DNA from: Melioribacteraceae bacterium 4301-Me
Lineage (GTDB): Bacteria > Bacteroidota > Ignavibacteria > Ignavibacteriales > Melioribacteraceae
Assembly: GCA_041538185.1 (NCBI GenBank)
Contig: JBGORM010000009.1
Coordinates: 1 to 64,000, forward strand
DNA length: 64,000 nucleotides
Reading direction: 5' to 3'
The notes beneath the pieces were generated by a model, which had not been told where the DNA came from, made no database searches, and saw only the letters and a list, made by a program, of their open reading frames with translations. The translations under genes and the position numbers were made by a program. Numbering within the stretch: position 1 is the stretch's first letter; each line of letters begins with the position of its first letter. Shown in pieces: positions 8,917-18,648 of this stretch.

Positions 8917-11900
8917 ATGAAACTTGCTTCTACACTTAAAATAATAATTTATTTATTCCTTTCTTTACTTCTATTCGTTAATAATATCTTTTCACAAGAT
9001 TTATTGATAGATAATTTTCAGTCTGCTGAGGATTGGAAAGTTATAACATCTGAGGGAGTCAAACTACACATCTCAACTGTAGATGGAATTAATGGTAAAG
9101 CAATACGGATTGATTATAACTTTACAAAAGGAACTGGCTACGGTGGAATACAAAAAGTGTTTCCTATTAAACTGCCGTCCAATTATAAATTTTCTTTTTA
9201 TATAAAAGGAGATTCACCAAATAATAATCTGGAATTTAAACTTCTTGATAAAAGCGGTGAGAATGTCTGGTGGGTAAATAAAAGAAATTTTGAATTCCCT
9301 CATAACTGGCAAAAAATTAATATTAAAAAAAAACATATTGAGTTTGCCTGGGGTCCTGCTTCAGATCATCAAATGCGTGAAATAGATAAAATCGAATTTA
9401 CTATCTCATCATATAATGGTGGAAAAGGAACTGTTTATATCGATGAACTATATTTTACTCAATTACCTGAAATCAATTTGACTCCACTAACTCCTCTTAT
9501 AACTTCATCTGACAAAATTAGCAATGAAGAATATCTCTCAGATGGAAATATAAATACAATCTGGACAACCAACGATTCTAAGTCGGAAATATTAATTGAC
9601 CTAAAAGGCAGCAGAGAAATAGGTGGACTAAAAATTAACTGGCCTGAAAAAAATTTTAGTGCCTTGTGCAGAATAAAAGCATCTCAAGATTTTAAAAAAT
9701 GGGAGACCGTTTATGAATTCGAAAAGAAATCCCCATACCCAAACTACATTCTATTAAGGGAATTAGAAGCAAGTTATTTGAAATTAGAGATTACCTCTAA
9801 AAACAATGAAGAAAAAATTGGAATAGCAGAAATAAAAATACTTCCCTCTGATTATTCGGAAAATGACAATAATTTTTTCATAAACATAACAAAAGATTTT
9901 CCACGCGGATTTTTCCCTCGTTATTTTAATCGTGAAGCATCTTACTGGACAATAGTTGGCGTTAGCGAAGACACTAAAGAAGCATTAATTAATGAAGATG
10001 GAATGGTAGAAATAGATAAGTCCCAATTTTCAATTGAGCCTTTTATTTATACTGATGGAAAATTAATAACATGGAACGATGTGGCAATAGAACACTCATT
10101 AGAAGAAAACTATTTACCAATCCCCTCGGTTAAATGGAAAAGTGAACAACTGAATTTAGAAATCAAAGCATTTGCCGAAGGGAAACCCAATGAAAGTTCA
10201 AAGTTATTTGTTACTTACTTATTAAAAAATGCTTCCTCAAAAAAGAAATCAGGTAATTTATATTTAGCGATTAGACCATACCAAGTGAATCCTTATTACC
10301 AGTTTTTAAATGATATGGGAGGCGTAGCCAAGATTAATAAAATAGAGTACAAAAAATCTTATGTAATTGTTAATGATAAAAAAATTATTTATACGATGGA
10401 ACCAGCTGATGATTTTGGTGTATCGAATTTTGATAATGGTGAAATTATTAATTACTTAGCAGAAGGCAGACTTCCTTCAACAATGACAATGAATATGAAT
10501 ATTCACCACTTTGTGGAAAATATTACTGATTCAACAGGCTTTGCTTCTGCCGCTTTCAAATATAAATTTGACTTATTACCTAATGAAGAAAAGTTAATTG
10601 CCATTTGTGTACCTTTCCATGAAAACATGCCCTTAAAAAATCTTTCTTTGGAAAATCTAAAAGCAAGCTATAGCAAAACACTTAAATTCTGGAAAGAGAA
10701 ACTGAATAAGGTAACATACAAACTACCTCCATCCGCCAATAAACTTGTTAATACTCTAAAATCAAATTTGGCATATATTCTTATAAATCAAGATAAAGCT
10801 GGAATTCAGCCCGGCTCAAGATCGTATGAACGGTCGTGGATTAGAGATGGTTCGCTAACTTCATCAGCTTTATTAAAGAACGGTTTAACAAAAGAAGTAA
10901 GAAACTTTATTGAGTGGTATTCAAAATTTCAGTATGAAAATGGCAAAGTTCCTTGTGTTGTGGATAGAAGAGGACCTGACCCAGTCCCAGAAAATGACAG
11001 CAACGGCGAATTTATCTACTTGGTAAAAGAATATTTTAGTTTTACAAAAGATACTACTTATTTAAGAAAACAATTTCCTAAGGTTATTAAAGCAGTAGAA
11101 TATTTAGAGTTTTTGATTAGCCAAAGGACTAATGAGCACTTTAGAAATGGTAATGATAGTACACGTTCTTTATATGGAATTTTGCCAGAATCAATTAGTC
11201 ATGAAGGATATTCTGCAAAACCGATGCATTCTTACTGGGATGATTTTTGGGCGTTAAAGGGACTTAATGATGCGGTTGAAATATGTTCTACACTTAATGA
11301 TAAAGCCCATCTTAAAAACTTTACTGAAATTAGAGATGAGTTTAAAAAGAATTTGTATAACTCGATTAATCTTGCAGTTAAGTACAAAAATATAGATTAT
11401 ATTCCGGGTAGCGCTGAATTAGGAGATTTTGATGCAACGTCAACAGCAATAGCGATTTATCCTTGTGGGGAAAAGGAGAATCTCCCTTTTCAACTTCTTC
11501 AAAATACTTTTAATAAATATTACCAATTCTTCCAACAAAGAGAAAGAAACGAAATAGAATGGATAAATTATACACCGTATGAATTAAGGACAATCAGTAC
11601 TTTTGTTTTGCTTAATCAAGTAGAAAGAGCACATGACCAATTAAATTTTTTCTTTGCAGATCAAAGACCTTCTGAATGGAATCAATGGGCTGAGGTTGTA
11701 TGGAAAGATTACCGAACGCCTAAATTTATTGGCGATATGCCGCATACATGGGTTGGCTCGGAATTTATAAACTCGATGCGCACAATGTTTCTCTACGAAA
11801 ATGAATATGATACTTCACTTGTTATTGGTGCTGGTCTTTATAAGGAATGGATTGATTCCCCCGATGGAATGAATGTAGAGCATTTACCCTCATATTTCGG

Positions 11901-12159
11901 TGATGTTTCTTATTTCATAAAAAAAGAAAATGATGAGAATTCGCTCATCGAGAATTCTCCACTTCGTGAAAAATATCATATCAATGTTGTGCTTAATCAA
12001 AAAGAGAAGATGAAAGTGAAGGTTGTATTAAAAAATTTTAACAATGGAAAAGTGCCAAAAAAAGTATTAGTCAACGGAATTGAACAGAAGGAATTCACTA
12101 AAAATTCAATCCCATTTTACATCGGTAAAACACCAGTTAGCCTTGAAATTTTTTATTAA
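8917..12159 (+). CDS. Multidomain secreted putative glycoside hydrolase: CBM-like, F5/8C-like and (alpha/alpha)-barrel domains
   Basis: A 1080-residue exported protein. After the signal peptide (~1-27), residues ~30-185 look like a carbohydrate-binding beta-sandwich (LLIDNFQSAEDW, YGGIQKVF, GTVYIDELYF). Residues ~195-315 resemble a discoidin/F5-8C domain (LSDGNINTIWTTND, LKLEITSKN). A beta-sandwich follows at ~325-590, then an (alpha/alpha)-barrel-like region at ~600-990 with RSYERSWIRDGSL, GKVPCVVDRRGPDP, SYWDDFWALKGL and PHTWVGSEF. WIRDGS and the acidic residues nearby resemble clan GH-L/GH-Q style enzymes, but I cannot assign a GH family. An in-frame copy of the dispersed palindrome encodes residues 527-534. 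It lies 15 bases after the PF10091 gene, in a glucan operon. Confidence 0.75.
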   Translation: MKLASTLKIIIYLFLSLLLFVNNIFSQDLLIDNFQSAEDWKVITSEGVKLHISTVDGINGKAIRIDYNFTKGTGYGGIQKVFPIKLPSNYKFSFYIKGDSPNNNLEFKLLDKSGENVWWVNKRNFEFPHNWQKINIKKKHIEFAWGPASDHQMREIDKIEFTISSYNGGKGTVYIDELYFTQLPEINLTPLTPLITSSDKISNEEYLSDGNINTIWTTNDSKSEILIDLKGSREIGGLKINWPEKNFSALCRIKASQDFKKWETVYEFEKKSPYPNYILLRELEASYLKLEITSKNNEEKIGIAEIKILPSDYSENDNNFFINITKDFPRGFFPRYFNREASYWTIVGVSEDTKEALINEDGMVEIDKSQFSIEPFIYTDGKLITWNDVAIEHSLEENYLPIPSVKWKSEQLNLEIKAFAEGKPNESSKLFVTYLLKNASSKKKSGNLYLAIRPYQVNPYYQFLNDMGGVAKINKIEYKKSYVIVNDKKIIYTMEPADDFGVSNFDNGEIINYLAEGRLPSTMTMNMNIHHFVENITDSTGFASAAFKYKFDLLPNEEKLIAICVPFHENMPLKNLSLENLKASYSKTLKFWKEKLNKVTYKLPPSANKLVNTLKSNLAYILINQDKAGIQPGSRSYERSWIRDGSLTSSALLKNGLTKEVRNFIEWYSKFQYENGKVPCVVDRRGPDPVPENDSNGEFIYLVKEYFSFTKDTTYLRKQFPKVIKAVEYLEFLISQRTNEHFRNGNDSTRSLYGILPESISHEGYSAKPMHSYWDDFWALKGLNDAVEICSTLNDKAHLKNFTEIRDEFKKNLYNSINLAVKYKNIDYIPGSAELGDFDATSTAIAIYPCGEKENLPFQLLQNTFNKYYQFFQQRERNEIEWINYTPYELRTISTFVLLNQVERAHDQLNFFFADQRPSEWNQWAEVVWKDYRTPKFIGDMPHTWVGSEFINSMRTMFLYENEYDTSLVIGAGLYKEWIDSPDGMNVEHLPSYFGDVSYFIKKENDENSLIENSPLREKYHINVVLNQKEKMKVKVVLKNFNNGKVPKKVLVNGIEQKEFTKNSIPFYIGKTPVSLEIFY
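10493..10518 (+). repeat. Short palindromic repeat, in-frame copy inside the 1080-residue hydrolase gene
   Basis: The core ATTCACCACTTTGTGG (10501-10516) matches the intergenic copies near 21408 and 21430 and, with C/T changes, those at 52682 and 57081. Here it is read in frame as M-N-I-H-H-F-V-E. Confidence 0.55.
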
Positions 12160-12181
12160 CAATCTTGCTCAACTAGGTAAA

Positions 12182-14314
12182 ATGAAAGATAATATTAAAA
12201 AAATATCACTAAATGGCATGTGGAATTTTATTACTGACCCGGAAGATAAATTGGATTTTGAATCAGTAATAAAAAAATTTTCAACTGAAAAACTACCCAT
12301 AATGAGAATTCCTTCTAACTGGCAATTGTCAGGACTAGATAATTACAACGGTTCTGTTTGGTTTTATAAAAGTTTTATTTTTGATAAACATAATCACGAC
12401 TTGCAGCTTCTTGAATTCAATGGAGTAGATTACTTTTGCGATGTGTGGCTAAATGAAAAATATATTGGTCATCATGAAGGTTATTTTCAAAGATTCTACT
12501 TTGACATATCTGATTTTGTTAGTGAAAAAAGGGAAAATGATTTGGTTGTTAAAGTAAACTCCCCATTTGAAAAGCCTAAAACTGTATGGCCTAACAGGAA
12601 AAAATTGATTAAAGGAATTTTTAATCACCACGATTGCAGACCAGGTGGCTGGGATTTACAAAGAGGACAGGATAAAAATACAGGTGGAATCTGGAACGAC
12701 GTGAACTTAATTTCTGCACAAAATGTTTTTGTTACAAATTTCCGTATTAATACGAAATTAAATCGGAACTATTCAAAGGCAATTGTAACATTCACTGCTG
12801 AATATATTTCAAAGTTAACGGCTCCCTTAAAAGATAAATTAACAATATACCTGAAAGATGCAGTTGACTTCTCGAAAAAGAATTCGGTTGAGAGAAAAGA
12901 GCATAATAATTATGTAAAAAAAATTGATAAAGTAATTGAACTGTCGAAAAAATCATCTTCATTTAGTTTTTCTTTTGAAATTAACAATCCTAAACTTTGG
13001 TGGAGCTGGGATATTGGCAGTCCATACCTTTATGAAATAAATATTGAAGGAGAAAAAATTAATAAGATTTCAACCCTGCTTGGAATTAGAGAGGTTAAAT
13101 TAGATGAGAATAAAATCTTTTATTTGAACAGGAAAAAATTATTTCTTCGCGGGACAAATATAATTCCAACACAATTTTTATCTGAACTAAATCCCAAGAA
13201 AATTTCCCGACAAATTAAATTTGTTAAAGAAGCAAACATTAACACACTGCGGGTTCATGCCCATGTGAACAGAAAAGAGTTTTATGATGAATGTGACAAA
13301 GAAGGAATTTTAGTTTGGCAAGATTTTGCTTTGCAATGGACATATGATGAATCTCAAAATTTTGCTGATAATGCTGCATGTCAAATCAAAGATATGGTTA
13401 AGCTACATTATAATCACCCTTCTATTGCTTTTTGGTGTTGTCATAACGAACCAGGAGAACAAATAAAATCCCTCGACCCAATTTTATATAACGCTGTTTT
13501 AAGGATAGACAAAAGCAGAATTGTTAGACTCGCATCCAACTATGAAGAGCATCCTTATGACGGCTGGTATTGGGGTAATAAAGAGCATTTTGCTGCTTGT
13601 CCAATGGGACCATTAGTTACAGAATTCGGTGCTCAAGCAATTCCAGATTTTAGCACATTAAGAAGATTTTTGCCAGAAGAAGAAATTGAGAAACCGGATT
13701 GGCAAAAATGGAAATATCATAATTTTCAGTATGAACAGACTTTCCACATTGCGAAAATTGAAAGGGGAAACAGTATAAAAGAATTTATTTCTAATTCCCA
13801 AACCTATCAAGCTAATCTTATAAAAACAGCAATTGATTTTTACAGAAGAGAAAAATTTCAAAAAGTAAATGTATTGTTCCAATTTATGTTTATTGATTGC
13901 TGGCCATCAATTACTTGGTCTGTAATTGATTATTATGAAAAGAAGAAGAAAGGTTATTTTGCATTGCAGCAAGCTTTTCAACCACTTTACGTTTCTGTGA
14001 AAGTAATGCGCGATACTTATTTCCCAGGACAAAAACTTCTGCTTGATATTTGGATAATTAACGATTTCCATCAAAGCTTTTTCAATTGTAAACTAAGACT
14101 TTTATTAAACGGGAAAATGATTGGTGAAATGGAAATTGATAAGATAGATGAAAATTCAGTTAAACATTTTTCTTGGGAAAAGAATGAATTCACATTGCCC
14201 AAAAAAATAAAAAAAGGCGTTTATAAAATTGATGTTCTTCTTTTGAATAGTTCTAAAAAACTTATTTCGAAAAATGATTTTTCAATAAGTATTGAAGAAA
14301 AAATAGATAATTAA
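12182..14314 (+). CDS. Glycoside hydrolase family 2 enzyme (beta-mannosidase/beta-glucuronidase-like)
   Basis: A 710-residue GH2 enzyme. The start is placed at the ATG at 12182, because an earlier in-frame ATG at 12080 would overlap the preceding gene by 80 bases and add a run with no GH2 similarity; an AGG lies just ahead of 12182. The order is an N-terminal jelly-roll (LNGMWNFITDP, NWQLSGLDNYNG, YIGHHEGYFQRF), an Ig-like domain, then a TIM barrel. The acid/base glutamate is E423 in CHNEPGEQ and the nucleophile is E481 in LVTEFGAQ. No signal peptide is apparent, so it probably acts in the cytoplasm on imported oligosaccharides, consistent with the ABC importer downstream. The exact sugar specificity cannot be read from sequence. 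Confidence 0.88.
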   Translation: MKDNIKKISLNGMWNFITDPEDKLDFESVIKKFSTEKLPIMRIPSNWQLSGLDNYNGSVWFYKSFIFDKHNHDLQLLEFNGVDYFCDVWLNEKYIGHHEGYFQRFYFDISDFVSEKRENDLVVKVNSPFEKPKTVWPNRKKLIKGIFNHHDCRPGGWDLQRGQDKNTGGIWNDVNLISAQNVFVTNFRINTKLNRNYSKAIVTFTAEYISKLTAPLKDKLTIYLKDAVDFSKKNSVERKEHNNYVKKIDKVIELSKKSSSFSFSFEINNPKLWWSWDIGSPYLYEINIEGEKINKISTLLGIREVKLDENKIFYLNRKKLFLRGTNIIPTQFLSELNPKKISRQIKFVKEANINTLRVHAHVNRKEFYDECDKEGILVWQDFALQWTYDESQNFADNAACQIKDMVKLHYNHPSIAFWCCHNEPGEQIKSLDPILYNAVLRIDKSRIVRLASNYEEHPYDGWYWGNKEHFAACPMGPLVTEFGAQAIPDFSTLRRFLPEEEIEKPDWQKWKYHNFQYEQTFHIAKIERGNSIKEFISNSQTYQANLIKTAIDFYRREKFQKVNVLFQFMFIDCWPSITWSVIDYYEKKKKGYFALQQAFQPLYVSVKVMRDTYFPGQKLLLDIWIINDFHQSFFNCKLRLLLNGKMIGEMEIDKIDENSVKHFSWEKNEFTLPKKIKKGVYKIDVLLLNSSKKLISKNDFSISIEEKIDN

Positions 14315-14358
14315 TTTTTATTGTGGTCTGTTTAGTAGTTGAAAACAAAGGTGAGTGT

Positions 14359-16263
14359 ATGAAGATATTTTTTGTAATAGTGCTTTGGATTGCTTTATTT
14401 TTTGACCTTTGTCTTTACGCACAAACGGATACAGTTCCACCTGCTACACCTCAAGGATTTAAAGCTTATTCTTATGAACTTCATGTTGATTTAGTTTGGA
14501 AACCAAATAGTGAAAATGACATTTCTGCATATAAGATCTATAAATGGAATGGAACACAGTTTTTGTATTATACAACTGTACCTAAAGGTAAGAATTTTCT
14601 CTCGCTTTTTCACGGCAGTGTTGGAATACGTAACATGTTCAAAATAAGTGCAGTGGATAATTCCGGTAACGAATCAGCACTTTCTGATTCGGTTGTTACT
14701 CTTACTCATGAGATGACCGACGATGAATTTCTTGACATGGTTCAAAGAGCCACTTTTAGATATTTTTGGGATTATGCCGATTCAAATTCTGGCTTAGCAC
14801 GAGAAAGGTATCCCGATGATACAACTTGTACTATAGGCGGCTCCGGATTTGGTGTTATGGCAATTCTTGTTGGGATTAATCGCGGGTTTATTACTCGACA
14901 AGAAGGAATAGACAAAATTTTAAAAATACTTGATTTCCTTTTGAATAAAGCTGATAGATTTCATGGTGCATTTCCGCATTGGATTAACGGTACAACTGGT
15001 AAAGTTGTTCCTTTTGGTGAGAAAGACGACGGCGGCGATATTGTGGAAACTTCGTATATGATACAAGGACTTTTAACTGCACGAAAATTTTTTGACGGAA
15101 ATGATGAAAAGGAAATTCAAATAAGAAATATGATTACTCAAATTTGGGAAGATGTAGAATGGGATTGGTATAGCAGACCTCCATACGGTACAGCTATCTA
15201 TTGGAACTGGTCGCCAAATTATAATTTTGCAATCAATCTTAAAGTACAAGGCTGGAACGAAGCACTTATTGTTTATTTGTTGGCAATTGCTTCGCCAACT
15301 CATCCTGTGCCGGCTGATTTGTATGATAAAGGGTGGGCTGGACTTTCAACTTTTGTAAACAATAATACTTATTACGGCTATAAACTCTACGTGGGAAAAC
15401 CTTATGGTGGACCTTTATTTTTTGCACATTATTCTTTTTTGGGTTTTGACCCGCGCGGCATTAGAGATAAATACGCAAACTATTTTGAACAGAATAGAAA
15501 TCATACTTTAATTAATCGTGCGTACTGTATTGCTAATCCTAAAAAATTTGTTGGTTATGGTGAAAATAATTGGGGTTTAACTGCAAGTTACAGCATTCCT
15601 AATGTTTATTACCTTGCTCATGAACCTTATTTTAACGACAATGGCACAATTGCGCCAACAGCAGCAATTTCTTCTATGCCTTATACTCCTCAGGAATCGA
15701 TTGAAGCATTAAAACATTTTTACAGAACATATAAAAATAAATTGTGGGGAGATTATGGTTTTTATGATGCATTCAATCTAACCTATGCTTCAAAGGACGT
15801 AAAAGGTGAGTGGTTTTCTAATGGCTATCTTGCTATTGACGAGGGACCAATAATCGATATGATTGAAAACTATAGGACTGGTTTGTTATGGAAATATTTC
15901 ATGATGAATTCAGAAATTCAAGATGCACTTAACAAAATAGGATTTGTTCAAGATTCTATCACATCTGTAAGAGAAAAAAAATCGATTATTCCTGGGGAAT
16001 TCAAACTTGAGCAGAATTATCCAAATCCTTTTAATCCAACTACAGTAATAAGTTATCAATTACCAGTTGACAGTTATGTTACGTTGAACGTTTATGATAT
16101 GTTAGGAAGTAAAGTGACAACGCTTGTCAATGAAGAAAAATCACCCGGTAGTTATTCAGTTCAATTTTCAGCTTCTGACTATAAACTTTCTAGTGGTGTA
16201 TATTTCTATAGGTTGACTGCAAACAATTTCTCAATAACAAGGAAAATGATTTATTTAAAATGA
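14359..16263 (+). CDS. Secreted FN3-PF10091 (GH144-related) hydrolase with T9SS sorting domain
   Basis: A 634-residue secreted enzyme. The ATG at 14359 is chosen over an upstream GTG at 14323 because it gives a clean signal peptide (MKIFFVIVLW...LYAQ) and follows AAAGGTGA. An FN3 domain covers ~25-115. The PF10091 catalytic domain begins at FRYFWDYADSNSGLARER and includes GGSGFGVMAIL, KVQGWNEALIVYLLA, WGDYGFYDAFN and AIDEGPIIDMIENY. The last ~85 residues are a canonical T9SS sorting domain (FKLEQNYPNPFNPTT, GVYFYRL, KMIYLK). It is therefore predicted to be cell-surface attached, the outer partner of the periplasmic PF10091 protein at 7495. Endo-cleavage of a beta-glucan is the likely role, by family. 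Confidence 0.9.
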   Translation: MKIFFVIVLWIALFFDLCLYAQTDTVPPATPQGFKAYSYELHVDLVWKPNSENDISAYKIYKWNGTQFLYYTTVPKGKNFLSLFHGSVGIRNMFKISAVDNSGNESALSDSVVTLTHEMTDDEFLDMVQRATFRYFWDYADSNSGLARERYPDDTTCTIGGSGFGVMAILVGINRGFITRQEGIDKILKILDFLLNKADRFHGAFPHWINGTTGKVVPFGEKDDGGDIVETSYMIQGLLTARKFFDGNDEKEIQIRNMITQIWEDVEWDWYSRPPYGTAIYWNWSPNYNFAINLKVQGWNEALIVYLLAIASPTHPVPADLYDKGWAGLSTFVNNNTYYGYKLYVGKPYGGPLFFAHYSFLGFDPRGIRDKYANYFEQNRNHTLINRAYCIANPKKFVGYGENNWGLTASYSIPNVYYLAHEPYFNDNGTIAPTAAISSMPYTPQESIEALKHFYRTYKNKLWGDYGFYDAFNLTYASKDVKGEWFSNGYLAIDEGPIIDMIENYRTGLLWKYFMMNSEIQDALNKIGFVQDSITSVREKKSIIPGEFKLEQNYPNPFNPTTVISYQLPVDSYVTLNVYDMLGSKVTTLVNEEKSPGSYSVQFSASDYKLSSGVYFYRLTANNFSITRKMIYLK

Positions 16264-16444
16264 GATTTAAGTTTTGCTGTGTGCTCGGCTTATTTACGGG
16301 GAATTACCAAGGATTCAATTTGTAGTTTGAAATAGAACAATAAGCATGATAGTATTATTATTGTAAAATTAAGGATAAAAGAACTGCTTGAGTTTTTTGT
16401 GAAATCAATACTTATATATCAGAATAGTTATCACGCAAGAATCA

Positions 16445-16466
16445 CCACTTTTCCCTTTGGAAAGGT
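16445..16466 (+). promoter_or_regulatory. Small hairpin overlapping the probable ribosome-binding site of the sugar-binding lipoprotein gene
   Basis: CACTTTTCC and GGAAAGGTG can pair (one mismatch) around a CTTT loop. The right arm contains the GGAAAGG that would serve as Shine-Dalgarno for the GTG starts at 16465 or 16471, so folding could limit translation. If the upstream GTG at 16399 is used instead, this is just coding sequence. Confidence 0.3.
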
Positions 16467-17736
16467 GAAGGTGAGAGCTTCTAGTTTTCTGATTTGCATT
16501 TTCTTATTATGGAGCTGCTCACAAACCGAAAATAAAATTGTTACCTTAAACTTTTGGGCAATGGGAGTAGAAGGTGAGGTGGTTTCAAAACTTATCCCGG
16601 ATTTCGAAAAAGAATTTCCTAATATCAAAATAAAAGTTCAGCAGATACCATGGACTGCAGCACATGAAAAATTAATTACTGCTTTTGCAAGTGAAACATT
16701 GCCAGACGTTTTTCAACTTGGGAACACATGGATACCCGAATTTAAAGCACTAAATGCTATTGCTCCTTTAAATAATTTTATAAATCACTCTTCTGTTGTT
16801 TCGGCAAATAAATATTTTGAAGGGATATGGGACACGAACGTTATTGATTCAATAATTTACGGAATCCCATGGTATGTTGATACAAGAGTACTTTTTTATC
16901 GTAAAGATATCCTAGAAAGTGTTGGGTACAAAGACCCACCTAAAACATGGAATGAATTGTTTGAAATGTCAGTCAAAATTAGAGACAAGTTTAAAGGACA
17001 AACGAAATATGCAATGTTGATTCCAACTAATGAGTGGGTCCCATTTATAATTTTTGGAATTCAAAATGGTTCAAGTTTGCTTAAAGATAATGATGAATAT
17101 GCTGACTTTTCCGGCAAAAAATTCAAAGATGCTTTTGATTTCCTTATAAAATTTTACAGAGAAAGGTTAGCTCCTACAGATATGCAGCAAGTTCTTAATA
17201 TCTACCAAGCATTTGCGGAGGGCTTTTTTACTTTTTATATAACAGGTCCTTGGAATGTAACCGAAATGAAAAAGCGTTTGCCCATAAGTTTACAAGATTC
17301 ATGGATGACCGCACCCTTACCATCCCCAGATAGCAATTATCCCGGTTATTCCTTAGCTGGCGGTTCAAGTCTAGTACTGAATAAAAATTCTAAAAATAAA
17401 ATTTACGCTTGGAAATGGATAGAATATTTATCTAAAAACGAAACTCAATTGCAGTTTTACAAATTAGTTTCTTCTCTGCCTGCAGTAAAAAAAGTGTGGG
17501 AAGATAGTACATTTGCGAATGACCCTTACATGAGAGCATTTTATATTCAATTACATAAAACTAAGGCTACACCTAAAATTCCCGAGTGGGAACAAATTGT
17601 TTTTTCTAAAATTCAGCAGTATGCTGAGGCAGTTGCTACTAATAAAATGAATAGCCGGCAAGCTCTAAATTTACTTGATGAAGATGCAAATAAAATTCTC
17701 GAAAAAAGAAGATGGATATTAAGTAAAGAACGTTAG
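16465..17736 (+). CDS. ABC-transporter sugar-binding lipoprotein (family 1 extracellular solute-binding protein)
   Basis: A 423-residue periplasmic binding lipoprotein. The frame opens with a GTG at 16399, but starts at 16465 or 16471 place a normal short lipoprotein signal before the lipobox FLLWSC, so I use 16465. The body is a family 1 solute-binding fold: VTLNFWAMGVEGEVV, FEKEFPNIKIKVQQIPW, EKLITAFASETLPDVFQLGNTW, GIPWYVDTRVLFYRKD, and AGGSSLVLNKNSKNK with a Trp-rich end. Such proteins bind oligosaccharides for MalFG-type importers, and two such permeases follow directly. The substrate is presumably a product of the upstream hydrolases. Confidence 0.88.
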   Translation: MKVRASSFLICIFLLWSCSQTENKIVTLNFWAMGVEGEVVSKLIPDFEKEFPNIKIKVQQIPWTAAHEKLITAFASETLPDVFQLGNTWIPEFKALNAIAPLNNFINHSSVVSANKYFEGIWDTNVIDSIIYGIPWYVDTRVLFYRKDILESVGYKDPPKTWNELFEMSVKIRDKFKGQTKYAMLIPTNEWVPFIIFGIQNGSSLLKDNDEYADFSGKKFKDAFDFLIKFYRERLAPTDMQQVLNIYQAFAEGFFTFYITGPWNVTEMKKRLPISLQDSWMTAPLPSPDSNYPGYSLAGGSSLVLNKNSKNKIYAWKWIEYLSKNETQLQFYKLVSSLPAVKKVWEDSTFANDPYMRAFYIQLHKTKATPKIPEWEQIVFSKIQQYAEAVATNKMNSRQALNLLDEDANKILEKRRWILSKER

Positions 17737-17763
17737 AATAGTCTCTTTATAAAAAGGTAAAAA

Positions 17764-18648
17764 ATGAGGTCATCGGTAAACATAAAAATATTAATCTTAT
17801 TTCTAGGTCCTTCATTAATTGTTCTAACAGTGTTTTTCTTTTTACCAGTTATTGCTGCTTTCTTTCTTAGTCTTACAGATTTTGATATTTATTCTCTGGG
17901 GAATATTTCTTATCTGCGTTTTGTTGGTTTTGAAAACTACGTTCAACTTCTTAATGATCCGCTTTTTTGGACAGCCTTAAAAAATACTTTTTATTTTGTT
18001 CTGGTTGGAGGACCTTTATCAGTTGTTGTTTCTTTAGGGACCGCTGTTCTGCTGAACTCTAAGTTTGTTCCTTTTAAAAAATTATTTAGATTAATTTACT
18101 TTCTTCCGGTTGTTACAACCTTAGTAGCAGTTTCTATAGTATGGAAATATATCTATCATCCAAGATTTGGTCTATTAAATTATTTTTTAAGTTTATTTAA
18201 CATTGGTCCGCTTGATTGGCTGGGCAATCCTTCACTTGCAATGCCTTCTATTATCTTAATGGCAATCTGGAAGAATTTTGGTTACAACATGATAATTTTT
18301 ATCGCCGGCCTACAAAATATTCCTTTGGAATTATATGAATCTGCAAGCATCGAAGGTGCTAATGCATGGCAAAAGTTTAAATATATAACCATACCAATGT
18401 TAGCCCCTACCACTTTGTTCGTTAGTGTTATAACTATGATTGGTTATTTTCAATTGTTTGCTGAACCGTATGTAATGACTCAGGGCGGTCCTTTGAATAG
18501 TACGCTGAGTATAGTTTTGTACATGTATCAGGAAGGATTTCGTTGGTGGAATATTGGATATTCAACCTCAATAGCTTTTATGCTTTTTGTAATAATTTTA
18601 ATTGGAACAATAATTCAATTCAAACTCCAAAAAGAAAAATATGTATAG
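17764..18648 (+). CDS. ABC sugar permease, MalF/UgpA type
   Basis: A 294-residue inner-membrane permease with six hydrophobic segments. The cytoplasmic EAA loop is seen as ESASIEGANAWQKFKYITIPML, which docks onto the ATPase. The MalF-family signature PLNSTLSIVLYMYQEGF is near the end. It overlaps the next permease gene by 8 bases and lies 27 bases after the binding-protein gene, forming a classic SBP-permease-permease set. No ATPase gene is in the window, so the importer must use an ATPase encoded elsewhere, as happens with shared MsmK-type ATPases. Confidence 0.92.
   Translation: MRSSVNIKILILFLGPSLIVLTVFFFLPVIAAFFLSLTDFDIYSLGNISYLRFVGFENYVQLLNDPLFWTALKNTFYFVLVGGPLSVVVSLGTAVLLNSKFVPFKKLFRLIYFLPVVTTLVAVSIVWKYIYHPRFGLLNYFLSLFNIGPLDWLGNPSLAMPSIILMAIWKNFGYNMIIFIAGLQNIPLELYESASIEGANAWQKFKYITIPMLAPTTLFVSVITMIGYFQLFAEPYVMTQGGPLNSTLSIVLYMYQEGFRWWNIGYSTSIAFMLFVIILIGTIIQFKLQKEKYV

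Noticed and set aside
12080..12181. Upstream extension of the GH2 gene overlapping the previous gene
   Set aside because: The extra 34 residues are an out-of-frame reading of the previous gene's 3' end and do not match a GH2 start or a signal peptide.
12617..12650. CACCAC in the GH2 gene as another palindromic repeat copy
   Set aside because: It encodes the NHHDCR-like segment expected in GH2 proteins and lacks the rest of the repeat consensus.
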